Assembly (NCBI GenBank): GCA_963846635.1
Contig: CAWJXM010000056.1
Coordinates: forward strand, 1-64,000
DNA from: AP-15 sp963846635
GTDB lineage: Bacteria; Pseudomonadota; Alphaproteobacteria; ATCC43930; CGMCC-115725
Length of the DNA: 64,000 nt
Direction: 5' to 3'
The translations under genes and the position numbers were made by a program. Below are positions 35,265-44,267 of this stretch, piece after piece; position 1 is the first letter of the stretch, and each line of letters begins with the position of its first letter. The notes beneath the pieces were generated by a model that was given only the letters and a program-made list of their open reading frames with translations, ran no database searches and was not told the DNA's origin.

Positions 35265-36665
35265 ATGTCTCAACCGGAACAGTTCGAAGTCCTAATCCTC
35301 GGCAGTGGACAGGGCGGCAAGTTACTGGCTTGGCATATGGCACAATCAGGGCGGCGGACCGCCGTTGTCGAGCGACGGTGGATCGGCGGCTCCTGTCCCA
35401 ATATCGCCTGCCTGCCCAGCAAGAATGAGATTTGGAGCGCCCGGGTAGCGCATCTGGCGCAGCACGCCTCGCAGTTCGGCACGATAATCGCCGGTCCCGT
35501 CACGACCGACATGGCGAGGGTTCGCCAGCGCAAGCGTGACATGGTTGACCGCGAGATTGCCCTGCATTTGCAAAACTACAAGACGAGCGGCGCCGAATTG
35601 ATCATGGGCATCGGGCGTTTTGTGGCACCGAAAACGCTCGAGGTGCGTCTGAATGACGGCGGCACGCGTGTGCTGGCGGGCGATCAGGTTTTTCTCAACG
35701 TCGGAACGCACGCGGCAATTCCGAACATTCCTGGCCTCGAAGCCTCTCGCCCGCTCACCCACATCGAGGCTCTCGAACTCGACTACTTGCCGTCTCATCT
35801 GATCGTGCTCGGCGGTGGCTATGTCGGTCTCGCAATGGCCCAGGCTTATCACCGCTTCGGCAGCCGTGTGACGGTCATCGAGACCGGGCCTCAGCTGATG
35901 ACCCGGGAGGATCCCGACGTCGCAGATGAAATGCAGCGGATCCTCAGTGAGGAAGGTATTCGGGTTCTCGTAGCCGCCGAAACCCTTAATGTGAACGGCC
36001 GATCTGGAGAGGAGGTCAGCCTTACCGTGCGCACGACGTCCGGCGAGCAAAGGATCGAGGGCAGCGACATTCTGGTCGCGGCGGGACGCATTCCGAACAC
36101 CGCCGGGATCGGGCTCGAGGAGGCCGGCATCGAGTTGGACAGTCGTGGCTACATCCGCGTCAATGAGCGGCTGGAGACGACGGCACCCGGCGTCTGGGCG
36201 ATTGGGGAATGCGCCGGCAGCCCACAGTTCACGCACATATCCGTCGACGATTTTCGGATCGTCCGGGACAACCTCGCCGGAGCGAACCGCAGCACGCGCG
36301 ATCGGCTGGTTGCATACTGCATGTTCACCGACCCTCCACTCGCTCGGGTTGGGCTCAGCGAGGGCGAAGCGCAACGGCAAGGTGGCGCCGCACGCGTCGC
36401 AAAGCTGCCGACGAGCGCTGTGCTGCGGACCGAAGCGACAGACGAAACACAAGGCTTTATGAAGGCTCTTGTCGGGAGCGACGACCGCATTCTCGGCTTC
36501 ACGATGATTGGCGCCGAGGCCGGTGAGGTCATGGCCGCGGTGCAAACGGCGATGCTGGCAGACCTGCCGTATCCGAGGCTCCGCGACGCCGCTCTTGCGC
36601 ACCCGACGATGGCCGAGGGACTCGGTTTCCTCTTCTCCAATGTGCCGCCTCGCTCGGCGCAATAG
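35265..36665 (+). CDS. FAD/NAD-linked disulfide oxidoreductase (mercuric reductase/dihydrolipoamide dehydrogenase-like)
   Basis: The 466-residue protein has LILGSGQGG for FAD, the redox-active disulfide GGSCPNIACLPSK, a second Rossmann motif LIVLGGGYVGLAMAQAYH, the FAD ribityl part AIGECAGSPQFTH and the interface base HPTMAEGLG. No extra N-terminal heavy-metal domain and no C-terminal vicinal Cys pair occur, so it is not a full MerA. It may be a general or glutathione-like disulfide reductase. TTGGAGGAA precedes ATG 35265. An SDR follows 23 bases downstream, likely the same operon. Confidence 0.9.
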   Translation: MSQPEQFEVLILGSGQGGKLLAWHMAQSGRRTAVVERRWIGGSCPNIACLPSKNEIWSARVAHLAQHASQFGTIIAGPVTTDMARVRQRKRDMVDREIALHLQNYKTSGAELIMGIGRFVAPKTLEVRLNDGGTRVLAGDQVFLNVGTHAAIPNIPGLEASRPLTHIEALELDYLPSHLIVLGGGYVGLAMAQAYHRFGSRVTVIETGPQLMTREDPDVADEMQRILSEEGIRVLVAAETLNVNGRSGEEVSLTVRTTSGEQRIEGSDILVAAGRIPNTAGIGLEEAGIELDSRGYIRVNERLETTAPGVWAIGECAGSPQFTHISVDDFRIVRDNLAGANRSTRDRLVAYCMFTDPPLARVGLSEGEAQRQGGAARVAKLPTSAVLRTEATDETQGFMKALVGSDDRILGFTMIGAEAGEVMAAVQTAMLADLPYPRLRDAALAHPTMAEGLGFLFSNVPPRSAQ

Positions 36666-36688
36666 GTCACGCCGAAAAGGAAATCACG

Positions 36689-37426
36689 ATGACCAGCAAG
36701 CTCGCAGGCAAAGTCGCGCTCGTGACGGGCGGCAGCGCCGGGATCGGCCTCGGGATCGCCAAACGTTTCGCGCAAGAAGGCGCGCGGGTGTTTATTACCG
36801 GCCGCCGTCAGTCCGAACTGGATAAGGCAGTCGCCTCGATCGGTAGCAATGCCGCAGCGATCCAAGGCGATACCTCCGACCTCACCCACCTCGACCGCAT
36901 CTACGCAGCCATCAAGGCACAGGCGGGGCGCATCGACGTGCTGGCGGTGAATGCTGGGGTCTACGAGTTCGGTACGTTTGGAGAGATTACCGAGGAGCAT
37001 TTCGACAAGACGTTCAACACGAACGTACGCGGCCTTCTGTTCGCCGTGCAGAAGGCGCTGCCGCTACTTGCTAAAGGCTCCTCGGTGGTCCTCATCGGCT
37101 CGATGGTGTCGATCAAGGGCTTCCCCTCTTGCTCGGTATACAACGCGTCAAAGGCCGCCGTACGTTCATTTGCGCGTACCTGGATCGTCGACCTCAAGGG
37201 GCGCGACATCCGCATCAACGTGTTGAGCCCCGGATACACGGCGACCCCCGGCCTCTCGCATTTTATGACGGAAGAGGACAAAGCATCGGTCATCGCGTCC
37301 GTTCCGCTCGGCCGGATCGGCACGCCGGACGATCTCGGCAAAGCGGCGGTGTTCCTCGCTTCCGACGATAGCGCCTACGTCACTGGCATAGAGCTGTTTG
37401 TCGATGGCGGTGCGGTTCAAATCTGA
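36689..37426 (+). CDS. Short-chain dehydrogenase/reductase (SDR)
   Basis: The 245-residue enzyme has the complete classical set: cofactor loop TGGSAGIG (13-20), GRR after beta 2, NAG at 88-90, Ser138, Tyr151 and Lys155 in SVYNASK. It ends SAYVTGIELFVDGGA. It probably uses NADP, given Arg39/Arg40 after strand 2. It follows the disulfide oxidoreductase by 23 bases. Substrate unknown. Confidence 0.93.
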   Translation: MTSKLAGKVALVTGGSAGIGLGIAKRFAQEGARVFITGRRQSELDKAVASIGSNAAAIQGDTSDLTHLDRIYAAIKAQAGRIDVLAVNAGVYEFGTFGEITEEHFDKTFNTNVRGLLFAVQKALPLLAKGSSVVLIGSMVSIKGFPSCSVYNASKAAVRSFARTWIVDLKGRDIRINVLSPGYTATPGLSHFMTEEDKASVIASVPLGRIGTPDDLGKAAVFLASDDSAYVTGIELFVDGGAVQI

Positions 37427-37582
37427 GGACCGTGTGCCCACCCGTGTGAGGTAGGTCTCGGCTCATACTTCTGTTATTCGATGACGATGCGGGGCGGCGG
37501 GCGGCGCTCGGCATCAGCGCCGCTGATGTCGCGCGCTCCCAGGCCGGCTGAGACGGGACCATCCGCCACTTAGGGTCGGGCG

Positions 37583-37801
37583 CTAATTAACCTCGGAGGT
37601 GCGGCAGATCCGGTACTGAGACGAGCCCGGACGGTCGCGCAGTCGTTTGAGCCACAAGGAAAGCGTACGATTGCGACGCAGCTCTGAGCGCTCTCCGAGA
37701 TCATCAGACGGAGGCCCGATGCACTCGACCCGCCAGCAGTCGACATTGCGGCTTTCAATCCGATAACCGTCCAAGGCCCGCCGATGTCTGAGTCTGCTCA
37801 T
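37583..37801 (-). CDS. Hypothetical protein (72 residues)
   Basis: ATG 37801 is preceded by AGGAGG at a good distance, which supports this small basic protein. It is Arg-rich (MSRLRHRRALDGYRI, NRTLSLWLKRLRDRPG) with three cysteines and Trp residues. No family was recognised. It lies between the SDR and PLP-enzyme genes. Confidence 0.5.
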   Translation of the reverse strand: MSRLRHRRALDGYRIESRNVDCWRVECIGPPSDDLGERSELRRNRTLSLWLKRLRDRPGSSQYRICRTSEVN

Positions 37802-37899
37802 ACGCCCTCCTGACAACTGGTTCGCCAACGCGGACAGGTGTCGCAGAGTTCCCGATCCGGCGTGCTTCGGGCACCGCAATTGCTACCGATTGTTTGCGG

Positions 37900-39042
37900 T
37901 CATCCGGCCAGGGCGGCTTCAAGATCGGCGATCAGGTCGGCAGCGTCTTCGATCCCAACCGAGAGCCGTAACAAGTCAGGCGGAACAGGACTGCCCGGCC
38001 CTTCGATAGAGGCGCGATGCTCGATCAGGCTTTCAACCCCGCCAAGTGAGGTTGCGCGCTGCCAAACCTCGACCTTTGCCGCAGCGGCGATCGCGGCGGC
38101 AACACCGCCCTTGACCCGGATGCTGAGCATGCCGCCAAAGCCGCCTGCCATCTGCCGTCGGGCGACCGCATGTCCGGGGTGTGCCGCCAAGCCGGGGTAG
38201 AGCACTTCGACAATGCCCGGGTGCGCGTACAGCGCCTCGGCAATCTGCTGCGCCGAGCGGCAGGCGCGCTCGACCCGGGCGAACAAGGTGCGCATGCCGC
38301 GGAGCAACAAATAGGCCTCGAAGCTGCCGAGAATGGCACCGCTGCCGCTGCGCGTCCGCACGACGCGCTCCCAGAATTCGTCCTTGTGGGCCGTTGTCAG
38401 GCTCCCCGCGATGACATCACTGTGCCCGTTCAGATATTTGGTCGCCGAATGCATGACCAGGTCGGCGCCGAGAGCGATCGGCCGCGTCAGGACCGGGGTT
38501 GCCGCCGTGCTGTCGACGGCCAGCACGGCGCCCGCGGCATGCGCGATTTCAGCGGCGGCGGCGATATCGGTAATCGACCACAGCGGATTTGCCGGGGTCT
38601 CGATCCAAACCAGGCGGGTGCTCCCCGGCCGCATCGCCATTTGCAGCGCGTCGGGCGACGTCGCATCGACAAAGTCGACTGATACTCCCCAATTCTCGGC
38701 AAAATTGCTGAGCCAATTGCGCAAGCCCCAATACATGACGCGAGGGGCCACGACATGCGCGCCGCGCGGCAGGCTCTGAAACACCGCCGCCGCAGCCGCC
38801 ATGCCCGAGGCGAACAACAAGCTGTCAGCGCCGCCTTCGAGGGCGGTCAGCAGCGCCTGCGGCTGGTCATAAGTCGGATTGTCAGCGCGTGCATAGCAGC
38901 GCCCGCGGCCGTATTGGTTGTCGGGATCGCGCTGAAATGTCGTCGCTACGTGCACGGGCAGCACGACGGCACCGGTGTGCGGATCGGTCCAGCCTAGCGC
39001 TTGCGCCGCGATCGTCGCCGGGTGAAGCAGTTTGCCCTTCAT
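37900..39042 (-). CDS. Trans-sulfuration-type PLP enzyme (cystathionine gamma-synthase/lyase family)
   Basis: The 380-residue protein is a fold-type I Cys/Met metabolism enzyme. Landmarks are VATTFQRD, YARADNPTYDQPQALLTALEGG, FASGMAAAAAVF, WIETPANPLWSITD, and the PLP lysine in HSATKYLNGHSD. CGS, CGL, O-acyl-homoserine sulfhydrylase and methionine gamma-lyase cannot be told apart here. AGGAGAAAGG precedes ATG 39042. Confidence 0.92.
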   Translation of the reverse strand: MKGKLLHPATIAAQALGWTDPHTGAVVLPVHVATTFQRDPDNQYGRGRCYARADNPTYDQPQALLTALEGGADSLLFASGMAAAAAVFQSLPRGAHVVAPRVMYWGLRNWLSNFAENWGVSVDFVDATSPDALQMAMRPGSTRLVWIETPANPLWSITDIAAAAEIAHAAGAVLAVDSTAATPVLTRPIALGADLVMHSATKYLNGHSDVIAGSLTTAHKDEFWERVVRTRSGSGAILGSFEAYLLLRGMRTLFARVERACRSAQQIAEALYAHPGIVEVLYPGLAAHPGHAVARRQMAGGFGGMLSIRVKGGVAAAIAAAAKVEVWQRATSLGGVESLIEHRASIEGPGSPVPPDLLRLSVGIEDAADLIADLEAALAG

Positions 39043-39220
39043 GAAAACCTTTCTCCTCGCCCCAATTCGCCTCAGGCAATAAACCCGCGAAATATGCAAC
39101 AACGCCGCCCGCAGCTGGAAATCCTATCGGATATCCAATCGGCGCCCACCCAGCTCAGTCGATAGCGACACCGCTGCATCGGCGAGGCTAAAATGCCGAC
39201 AGAAAATTTCTGGAGGAGCC

Positions 39221-40429
39221 ATGCCCAAATTCCTGACCCTCGACGATATCGATGTACGCGGCAAGCGGGTGCTGGTGCGGGCTGACCTTAACGTTCCGGT
39301 CAAGGACGGCAAAGTCAGCGATGCGACCCGTATCGAGCGGCTGGCTCCGACCATCACGACATTGCTCGACAAGGGCGCTGCGGTCGTCGTGATGTCGCAT
39401 TTCGGCCGGCCCAAGGGCCCCGACCCGAAATTGTCGCTGCGCTTGGTATTGCCCGCGTTGCGCCAGAGCTTGGGCGGGCGTGACATCGCCTTTGCCGAGG
39501 ATTGCGTCGGTGAACAGGCCAAGCGTGTGGTTAGCGGGTTGCGCCCGGGGCAGGTGGCGCTCCTCGAAAACCTTCGTTTCCACCCTGAGGAGGAACAGAA
39601 TTCGCGCGATTTTGCCAAGGCATTGGCAGAATTGGGCGACATCTATGTGGATGACGCTTTTTCCGCGGCCCACCGCGCTCATGCGTCGATCGCGGCGATC
39701 GCCGAGCTCTTGCCGGCTGCGGCCGGCAAATCGATGCAGGCCGAGCTGGAGGCGCTGGCGGCAGCCCTCGAGCACCCCGCGCGGCCGGTGCTGGGGATGG
39801 TCGGCGGTGCCAAGGTATCGACCAAGCTCGATTTGTTGCGCTTCGTGATTGGCAAAGTCGATGTGCTGGCGATCGGCGGCGCGATGGCGAACACTTTGCT
39901 TTTCGCCCAGGGGGTGGGCGTCGGCCGCTCGCTGTGTGAGCGCGATATGGCTGGAAACGCCCGCGAGCTGATGGCGCTCGCCGCCGAGTGCGGCTGCCGT
40001 ATCATCCTGCCCGAGGATGCGGTTATCGCCACCGAGCTGAAGGCCGGAGTCAGCGCACGCACCGTCGCGATCGGCGCGGTTCCCGATGACATGATGATCC
40101 TCGATATCGGGCCAAAGACCGTAGCGAGCATCAGCGCCGCTCTCGAGGCCGCCAAGACACTCGTGTGGAACGGCCCGCTCGGCGCGTTTGAAACGCCGCC
40201 CTTTGACCAGGGCACAATTGCCATCGTGCATAAAGTCGCCGAACTCACCCGTGCCGGCCGGCTGCGCAGCGTGGCCGGTGGCGGTGATACCGTTGCTGCA
40301 CTCGCCACTGCCGGGGTGACCCAAGATCTTTCTTATGTCTCGACCGCGGGCGGTGCATTTCTCGAATGGCTCGAAGGCCGCGAATTGTCCGGCGTTGCCG
40401 CACTCGCCGCCGCTGCACACCGCGCTTGA
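39221..40429 (+). CDS. pgk: Phosphoglycerate kinase
   Basis: The 402-residue protein is a full PGK: VLVRADLNVPVKDGKVSDATRI, MSHFGRPKG, LLENLRFHPEEEQNSRDFA, DAFSAAHRAHAS, VGGAKVSTK and the C-terminal SVAGGGDTVAAL. It transfers a phosphate between 1,3-bisphosphoglycerate and ADP in glycolysis. TGGAGGAG precedes ATG 39221. It stands apart from gap and fba, unlike the arrangement in many relatives. Confidence 0.98.
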   Translation: MPKFLTLDDIDVRGKRVLVRADLNVPVKDGKVSDATRIERLAPTITTLLDKGAAVVVMSHFGRPKGPDPKLSLRLVLPALRQSLGGRDIAFAEDCVGEQAKRVVSGLRPGQVALLENLRFHPEEEQNSRDFAKALAELGDIYVDDAFSAAHRAHASIAAIAELLPAAAGKSMQAELEALAAALEHPARPVLGMVGGAKVSTKLDLLRFVIGKVDVLAIGGAMANTLLFAQGVGVGRSLCERDMAGNARELMALAAECGCRIILPEDAVIATELKAGVSARTVAIGAVPDDMMILDIGPKTVASISAALEAAKTLVWNGPLGAFETPPFDQGTIAIVHKVAELTRAGRLRSVAGGGDTVAALATAGVTQDLSYVSTAGGAFLEWLEGRELSGVAALAAAAHRA

Positions 40430-40472
40430 GCGCTGCATCACCACCCGCCCTGCGCCCAGCCGACGGAGACAT

Positions 40473-41217
40473 ATGATGAATGCCTCGGAGATCATGACCC
40501 GGACTGTCGTCACGGTCACCCGCAGCACACCGATCCGCGAGGCGATCCGGCTGATGCTCGACCACAGGATCAGCGGTCTCCCGGTGGTCGACGCCGCCGG
40601 TAAGGTTGAGGGCATCCTGACCGAAGGCGATTTGCTGCGCCGCAGCGAGATCGCCACGGAGAAGCGGCGTTGGCCGTGGCTCGATTTTTTGTTGGGGCCG
40701 GGACGCACTGCGAGCGAATACGTGCGCACCCACGGCCGGATCTGCGAGCCGCTGATGTCGCGCGACGTGATCTCGGTCACCCCGGAAACCTCGCTTGCCG
40801 AGATCGTCGAGCTGATGAAGCGCCGGCACATCAAACGGCTTCCGGTAATCGATAACGGGGGTCTTGTCGGGATCGTCAGCCGCCCAGATCTGCTTGCTGC
40901 GGTTGCGCGCGCCCTCGATAGCCCCGCAAAGCCCTACCGATGGAGACGACGCAATCCGGGAGCGCGTGCTCGCCGAACTCGCAAAGGTCGATTGGGCGCC
41001 GCGCGCGGGGCTGACGATTACGGTCGTCGACGGGATTGTCGCGTTCGATGGCGTCATCCTCGATGAGCACGAGCGCGGCGCCTTGCGTGTCGCCGCCGAA
41101 AATGTGCCGGGCGTCAAAGGCATCATTGATCGCCTGGTCTGGGTCGAGCCGGTATCAGGCACCGTGCTCGAGGCCGGCGATCACGACTCCAGCACTCGCG
41201 AGCCGCCCGCGCGCTAA
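40473..41217 (+). pseudogene. CBS-pair plus BON-domain protein, frameshifted between the domains
   Basis: From ATG 40473 (or 40476) the first frame carries two CBS motifs: EIMTRTVVTVTRSTPIREAI, GLPVVDAAGKVEGILTEGDLL, then MSRDVISVTPETSLAEIVELM and HIKRLPVIDNGGLVGIVSRPDLL. After ARALDSPAKP the frame runs on as Arg-rich non-family sequence. A one-base shift near 40930-40938 gives PTDGDDAIRERVLAELAKVDW and the BON domain GLTITVVDGIVAFDGVILDEHE. The CBS-BON order is a known family likely sensing adenosyl ligands. The CBS half may still be made as a truncated protein. Confidence 0.85.
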
Positions 41218-41330
41218 CCGCACCGGTCGACCTGAACGCGGGCTTGGTGCGGAAAGTGCAGCAGATTGTCGACGTCGATCTGAACAGCTGGTAATGCCTG
41301 TCGCCCGTCAAAACCGAGGAGAGAGTTTCG

Positions 41331-41837
41331 ATGGCTGATCTTGTCGCAATTGCGTTCCCCTCCGAACAAAAGGCGGAAGAGGTGCGCCAGAAACTGCTGG
41401 ACCTGCAGAAGGAATACCTTATTGAACTCGGTGACGCCTGCATCGCGGTCAAGCAGCCGAACGGGCATATCAAGCTCAACCAGCTGTTTCATCCGACCGC
41501 CACCGGGGCGGCCGGCGGCGCGTTGTGGGGTACGCTGATCGGCATTCTGTTTTTGATGCCGTTGGCGGGGGCCGCGTTGGGCGCCGCCGCCGGGGCGCTT
41601 GGCGGCGCGCTGACCGATGTCGGCATCGACGATAACTTTATGAAAGAGGCGGCTCAGAGCTTGCAGGCTGGCAATGCGGCCCTCTTTCTGCTGATCCGCC
41701 AGATGACGACAGACAAGGTGTTGGAAGACCTGAAAGGCGTCGGCGGCACGGTGCTGCGGACTTCGTTCGATCACACCAAGGAAGAAGCGCTGCGCCAAGC
41801 TCTGGCGGCCCATGCCGCTGCCGCAACCGGCACATGA
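41331..41837 (+). CDS. DUF1269 membrane protein
   Basis: The 168-residue protein matches DUF1269: VAIAFPSEQKAEEVRQKLLDLQKEYLIEL, a glycine-rich hydrophobic hairpin (GALWGTLIGILFLMPLAGAALGAAAGALGG), then SLQAGNAALFLLI and EEALRQALAAH. It is an inner-membrane protein of unknown function, often near stress proteins such as CBS-BON proteins, as here. A purine-rich GAGGAGAGAG precedes ATG 41331. Confidence 0.85.
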   Translation: MADLVAIAFPSEQKAEEVRQKLLDLQKEYLIELGDACIAVKQPNGHIKLNQLFHPTATGAAGGALWGTLIGILFLMPLAGAALGAAAGALGGALTDVGIDDNFMKEAAQSLQAGNAALFLLIRQMTTDKVLEDLKGVGGTVLRTSFDHTKEEALRQALAAHAAAATGT

Positions 41838-41846
41838 GACCAGACA

Positions 41847-41866
41847 GGGCCGCGTCCGGGCGGCCC
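41847..41866 (+). terminator. GC stem downstream of the DUF1269 gene, possible terminator
   Basis: GGGCCG at 41847 pairs with CGGCCC at 41861 over an 8-base loop, 9 bases after the stop. Two T-runs (gtttta, gtttta) follow, but start about 10 bases later, so it is a weak intrinsic terminator at best. Confidence 0.3.
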
Positions 41867-42140
41867 CGCGCGTCCTGTTTTATCTGTTTTATCAGGTCGA
41901 GATCAGGTTCTGGCCACACGATTTGATCACCTGCGCTCCTATTTCCCAGGTTGAGTAGATGTCATATCACTGCGGCATTTTTGCGGTATTATGGTTCAAG
42001 TCCCTGTACACGGATTTTGCCGCCGGGCCGACCAGCCACGACTAAACGGGACCAAGAACCTTCGAGATGGAGGCGCGCCGTGAGCGCGCAGGCTCGCGCG
42101 TCGTCGCATGATGGAATAGCCTTTCCGCGTTGCGCGGGAG
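41867..42140. other. Intergenic region, no supported gene
   Basis: The region has lower GC and no supported frame. It contains GGTTCAAGTCCC, which resembles a tRNA T-arm, but no tRNA could be folded around it. Confidence 0.35.
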
Positions 42141-42431
42141 ATGGCTATGGCAGAGAACGACGATCGAAAGGAAGGCACGGCGTCGGGAACGCCGCAAGAC
42201 GAATCTTCTCCATCACCAGGAGAAGAGGTTTATGCGATCTTTGCCGATCGCTTTTATGTCGTCGCGACCGATGTGTTCACACGGATTGCTTTTGGTGAAG
42301 CGCCTACTGGTGTCCAAGAGTTTTATCGGACAGCTGTAGTCCTACCTACCAAAGACGCGCGATACTTAGCCGAATTAATATTGCGGCTGATTCGCGAATT
42401 GGGCGAAGAAGATGCGAAGCGGTCCCTCTAA
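42141..42431 (+). CDS. Hypothetical protein, first of an overlapping pair
   Basis: The 96-residue product has a polar, low-complexity N-terminus (EGTASGTPQDESSPSPGEE) and a soluble C-terminal part with YAIFADRFYVVATDVFTRIAFG and DARYLAELILRLIRELGEE. No signal or membrane segment is seen and no family was recognised. ATG 42141 follows GGGAG; ATG 42147 is also possible. Its last 20 bases overlap the next gene, so they are translationally linked. Confidence 0.55.
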   Translation: MAMAENDDRKEGTASGTPQDESSPSPGEEVYAIFADRFYVVATDVFTRIAFGEAPTGVQEFYRTAVVLPTKDARYLAELILRLIRELGEEDAKRSL

Positions 42432-42867
42432 ACCGAGGGCACTGCAGTCAATCACTCCAAGCGCAACCAGCGCGACACATGTTTCAGGTTCTGGCGGCTC
42501 GACGCCGACGACTGTTGCTAGGGCTGGTTCGGAATACCCAATCAGAATTACCAAGCCAAGTGAAATTCTGCGGCACGACATTTCGGACGAGGAACTGAAC
42601 CTGTTAGCGTCCACTAAGCGGGACAGTTTCTCCGAAGCCTTTTGGGCGATGGTTGGCGCTGCAGTTGTTGCGCTCCCCCCAGCCATCAAAGCAATCGTAA
42701 ATTACGCCCACGGCGCGTCTGTGGATGGGGTTGGAATACTTGAGATCGCGATTTTCCTCGTGACAGTCAGCATTGGCGGGACAATCTGGGTTGTTGGTGC
42801 GTCACGATCCAAAACCGCAAGTAATCTGGTCGCGGAAATTCGCGCTCGGTCTCGGCAAAGCAGCTAA
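42412..42867 (+). CDS. Hypothetical two-helix membrane protein, second of an overlapping pair
   Basis: The 151-residue product has a Ser/Thr-rich N-terminal 50 residues, a polar stretch ISDEELNLLASTKRDSFSEA, then two membrane helices (FWAMVGAAVVALPPAIKAIV and ILEIAIFLVTVSIGGTIWVV) and a short basic end. No family was recognised. ATG 42412 lies inside the preceding gene in another frame. The lower GC of both genes suggests acquisition. Confidence 0.5.
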   Translation: MRSGPSKPRALQSITPSATSATHVSGSGGSTPTTVARAGSEYPIRITKPSEILRHDISDEELNLLASTKRDSFSEAFWAMVGAAVVALPPAIKAIVNYAHGASVDGVGILEIAIFLVTVSIGGTIWVVGASRSKTASNLVAEIRARSRQSS

Positions 42868-43030
42868 ATATCCGCTATATTAATGCCTTTGCGGCCTATG
42901 GCCTTCATGCCGCAACAAAGCGGTTGTCATCACCGTTTAGCAGCGCTGCTCGCTCGCCTTAGAGTGACAGCCGGAGCTTAACGCCCCGGCCGCCGTTCCG
43001 CTATCCTGGGAAGTCTCATCTAATCCAGGA

Positions 43031-43273
43031 GTGCGAAAATGGCCGAACTCTGAAATCCTTGCAGCTACTTTAACGGCCGCGATCATTCAGACGCGGACGA
43101 TGCGTCTGGTAGGCCAAGCAAATCTGCTAAACAACAGCGTTCCTGGTTCCTCTGCTCCAGCAGGAATGCTCGGCGGCGACCCGCATGAAATTACAAACAC
43201 AGTGAGCCTGTATTTTGATATCTTGGACGAAATACTGCGTCAAATAAATTCGCGAGTCAGTCGCTCGCCATAG
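43031..43273 (+). CDS. Possible small hypothetical protein (about 80 residues)
   Basis: A GTG-started frame encodes SEILAATLTAAIIQTRT and then DPHEITNTVSLYFDILDEILRQI, which reads like real helical protein sequence. AGGA lies too close to the GTG, and an ATG nearby at 43039 is in another frame that stops at once. It may be the 5'-damaged rest of a gene. No family was recognised. Confidence 0.35.
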   Translation: MRKWPNSEILAATLTAAIIQTRTMRLVGQANLLNNSVPGSSAPAGMLGGDPHEITNTVSLYFDILDEILRQINSRVSRSP

Positions 43274-43583
43274 CCGAGAGCGATCTCAAGGGCGAATCTA
43301 TAGATCCTCAGAGCGTCCTGGGCTTGCTCTTCGGTCTCGCTGTTGATAGCGGCAGCGACGCTAAGACTACGTCCCCTCGTTTGGCGCATGACGATTAACG
43401 GTTTTGGTTTTGTGGTCAGTCACAATGCGGGGCGATCAGCAACCAAACATTTTGCTGATCGCTGACGAAATGCACTCGCATCGCCAGAAAGAACCACGCG
43501 CCGGGATTTCGTGTGCGTTTCCGATTTAATCGGGCCCATTTGACATTAAGATCGCCAGCATTGCGGCTGTATAGGAGCAGGTG
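43274..43583. other. Intergenic region, no supported gene
   Basis: Minus-strand frames cross this region into the next gene but look like shadows. AGGAGCAG at the end is the ribosome site of the gene at 43584. Confidence 0.35.
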
Positions 43584-44267
43584 ATGTTTTGCGTGCTGTT
43601 CGAAGTCCATCCAAAACCCGACCAGTGGGAGGCTTATCTCGGCCACGCCAGAATGCTCCGGCCGGAGCTCGAGCAGGTCGAGGGTTTCATCGACAACATC
43701 CGCTATCGCAGCTTGACGCGCGAGGGATGGATATTGTCGCTATCGAGTTGGCGCGACGAAAAAGCCGTCATCCGCTGGCGCACAAAAATGCGCCATCATG
43801 AGGTCCAGCAGAAAGGCCGGTCGGAGATCCTGCTCGACTATCATTTACGGGTCGGTGAGGTGACGCAGGATACACAGCTTCCGGAAGGCCACAAATTGCA
43901 GGAACAACGGCTGGACGAGACGGAAGTCGGCGAGGGTACGGCGGTGACCTTGATCGACTGCAAGCGACCCCCGGAATGGGTGAAAGCGAGCAGCGCGGGC
44001 GATGTGGCCGCCTGGCTTGGGCTCGATCCCAAAAGCCCAGGTCTCGTTTCCTCGGATGTGTTCGACGCCGTGCTAACGCCAGGCGACATCATTCTGCTTG
44101 CCACTTGGCGCGATCGTGTCGATGCCGAATTCTTCGAGAGAAAAGTTTCCCTCGCAGAGGGGAAACGATTTCGCCGCATCCGCATCGTACGGGATTACGG
44201 CATGTTCGACCGGCGTGAGGCGCCGCAATATTTTCCCGATGCCAAAGGCGCCGTGACCTTGCACTGA
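43584..44267 (+). CDS. Antibiotic-biosynthesis-monooxygenase-like (ABM) domain protein
   Basis: The 227-residue protein begins with an ABM-type ferredoxin-like fold: FCVLFEVHPKPDQWEAYLGHARMLRPELEQVEGFIDNIRYRS, then GWILSLSSWRDEKAVIRWRTKMRHHEVQQKG. The second half (TAVTLIDCKRPPEW to WRDRVDAEFFERKV) may be a second, diverged copy of the fold. Such proteins oxidise small quinol-like molecules or degrade haem, or have no known activity. ATG 43584 follows AGGAGCAG; GTG 43581 overlaps it. Confidence 0.7.
   Translation: MFCVLFEVHPKPDQWEAYLGHARMLRPELEQVEGFIDNIRYRSLTREGWILSLSSWRDEKAVIRWRTKMRHHEVQQKGRSEILLDYHLRVGEVTQDTQLPEGHKLQEQRLDETEVGEGTAVTLIDCKRPPEWVKASSAGDVAAWLGLDPKSPGLVSSDVFDAVLTPGDIILLATWRDRVDAEFFERKVSLAEGKRFRRIRIVRDYGMFDRREAPQYFPDAKGAVTLH

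Noticed and set aside
35265..36665. Mercury resistance (merA)
   Set aside because: No metal-binding N-terminal domain, no C-terminal Cys pair, and no merR, merT or merP nearby.
41993..42004. GGTTCAAGTCCC resembling a tRNA T-arm
   Set aside because: The T-stem pairs only partly and no acceptor, D or anticodon arm could be built around it.
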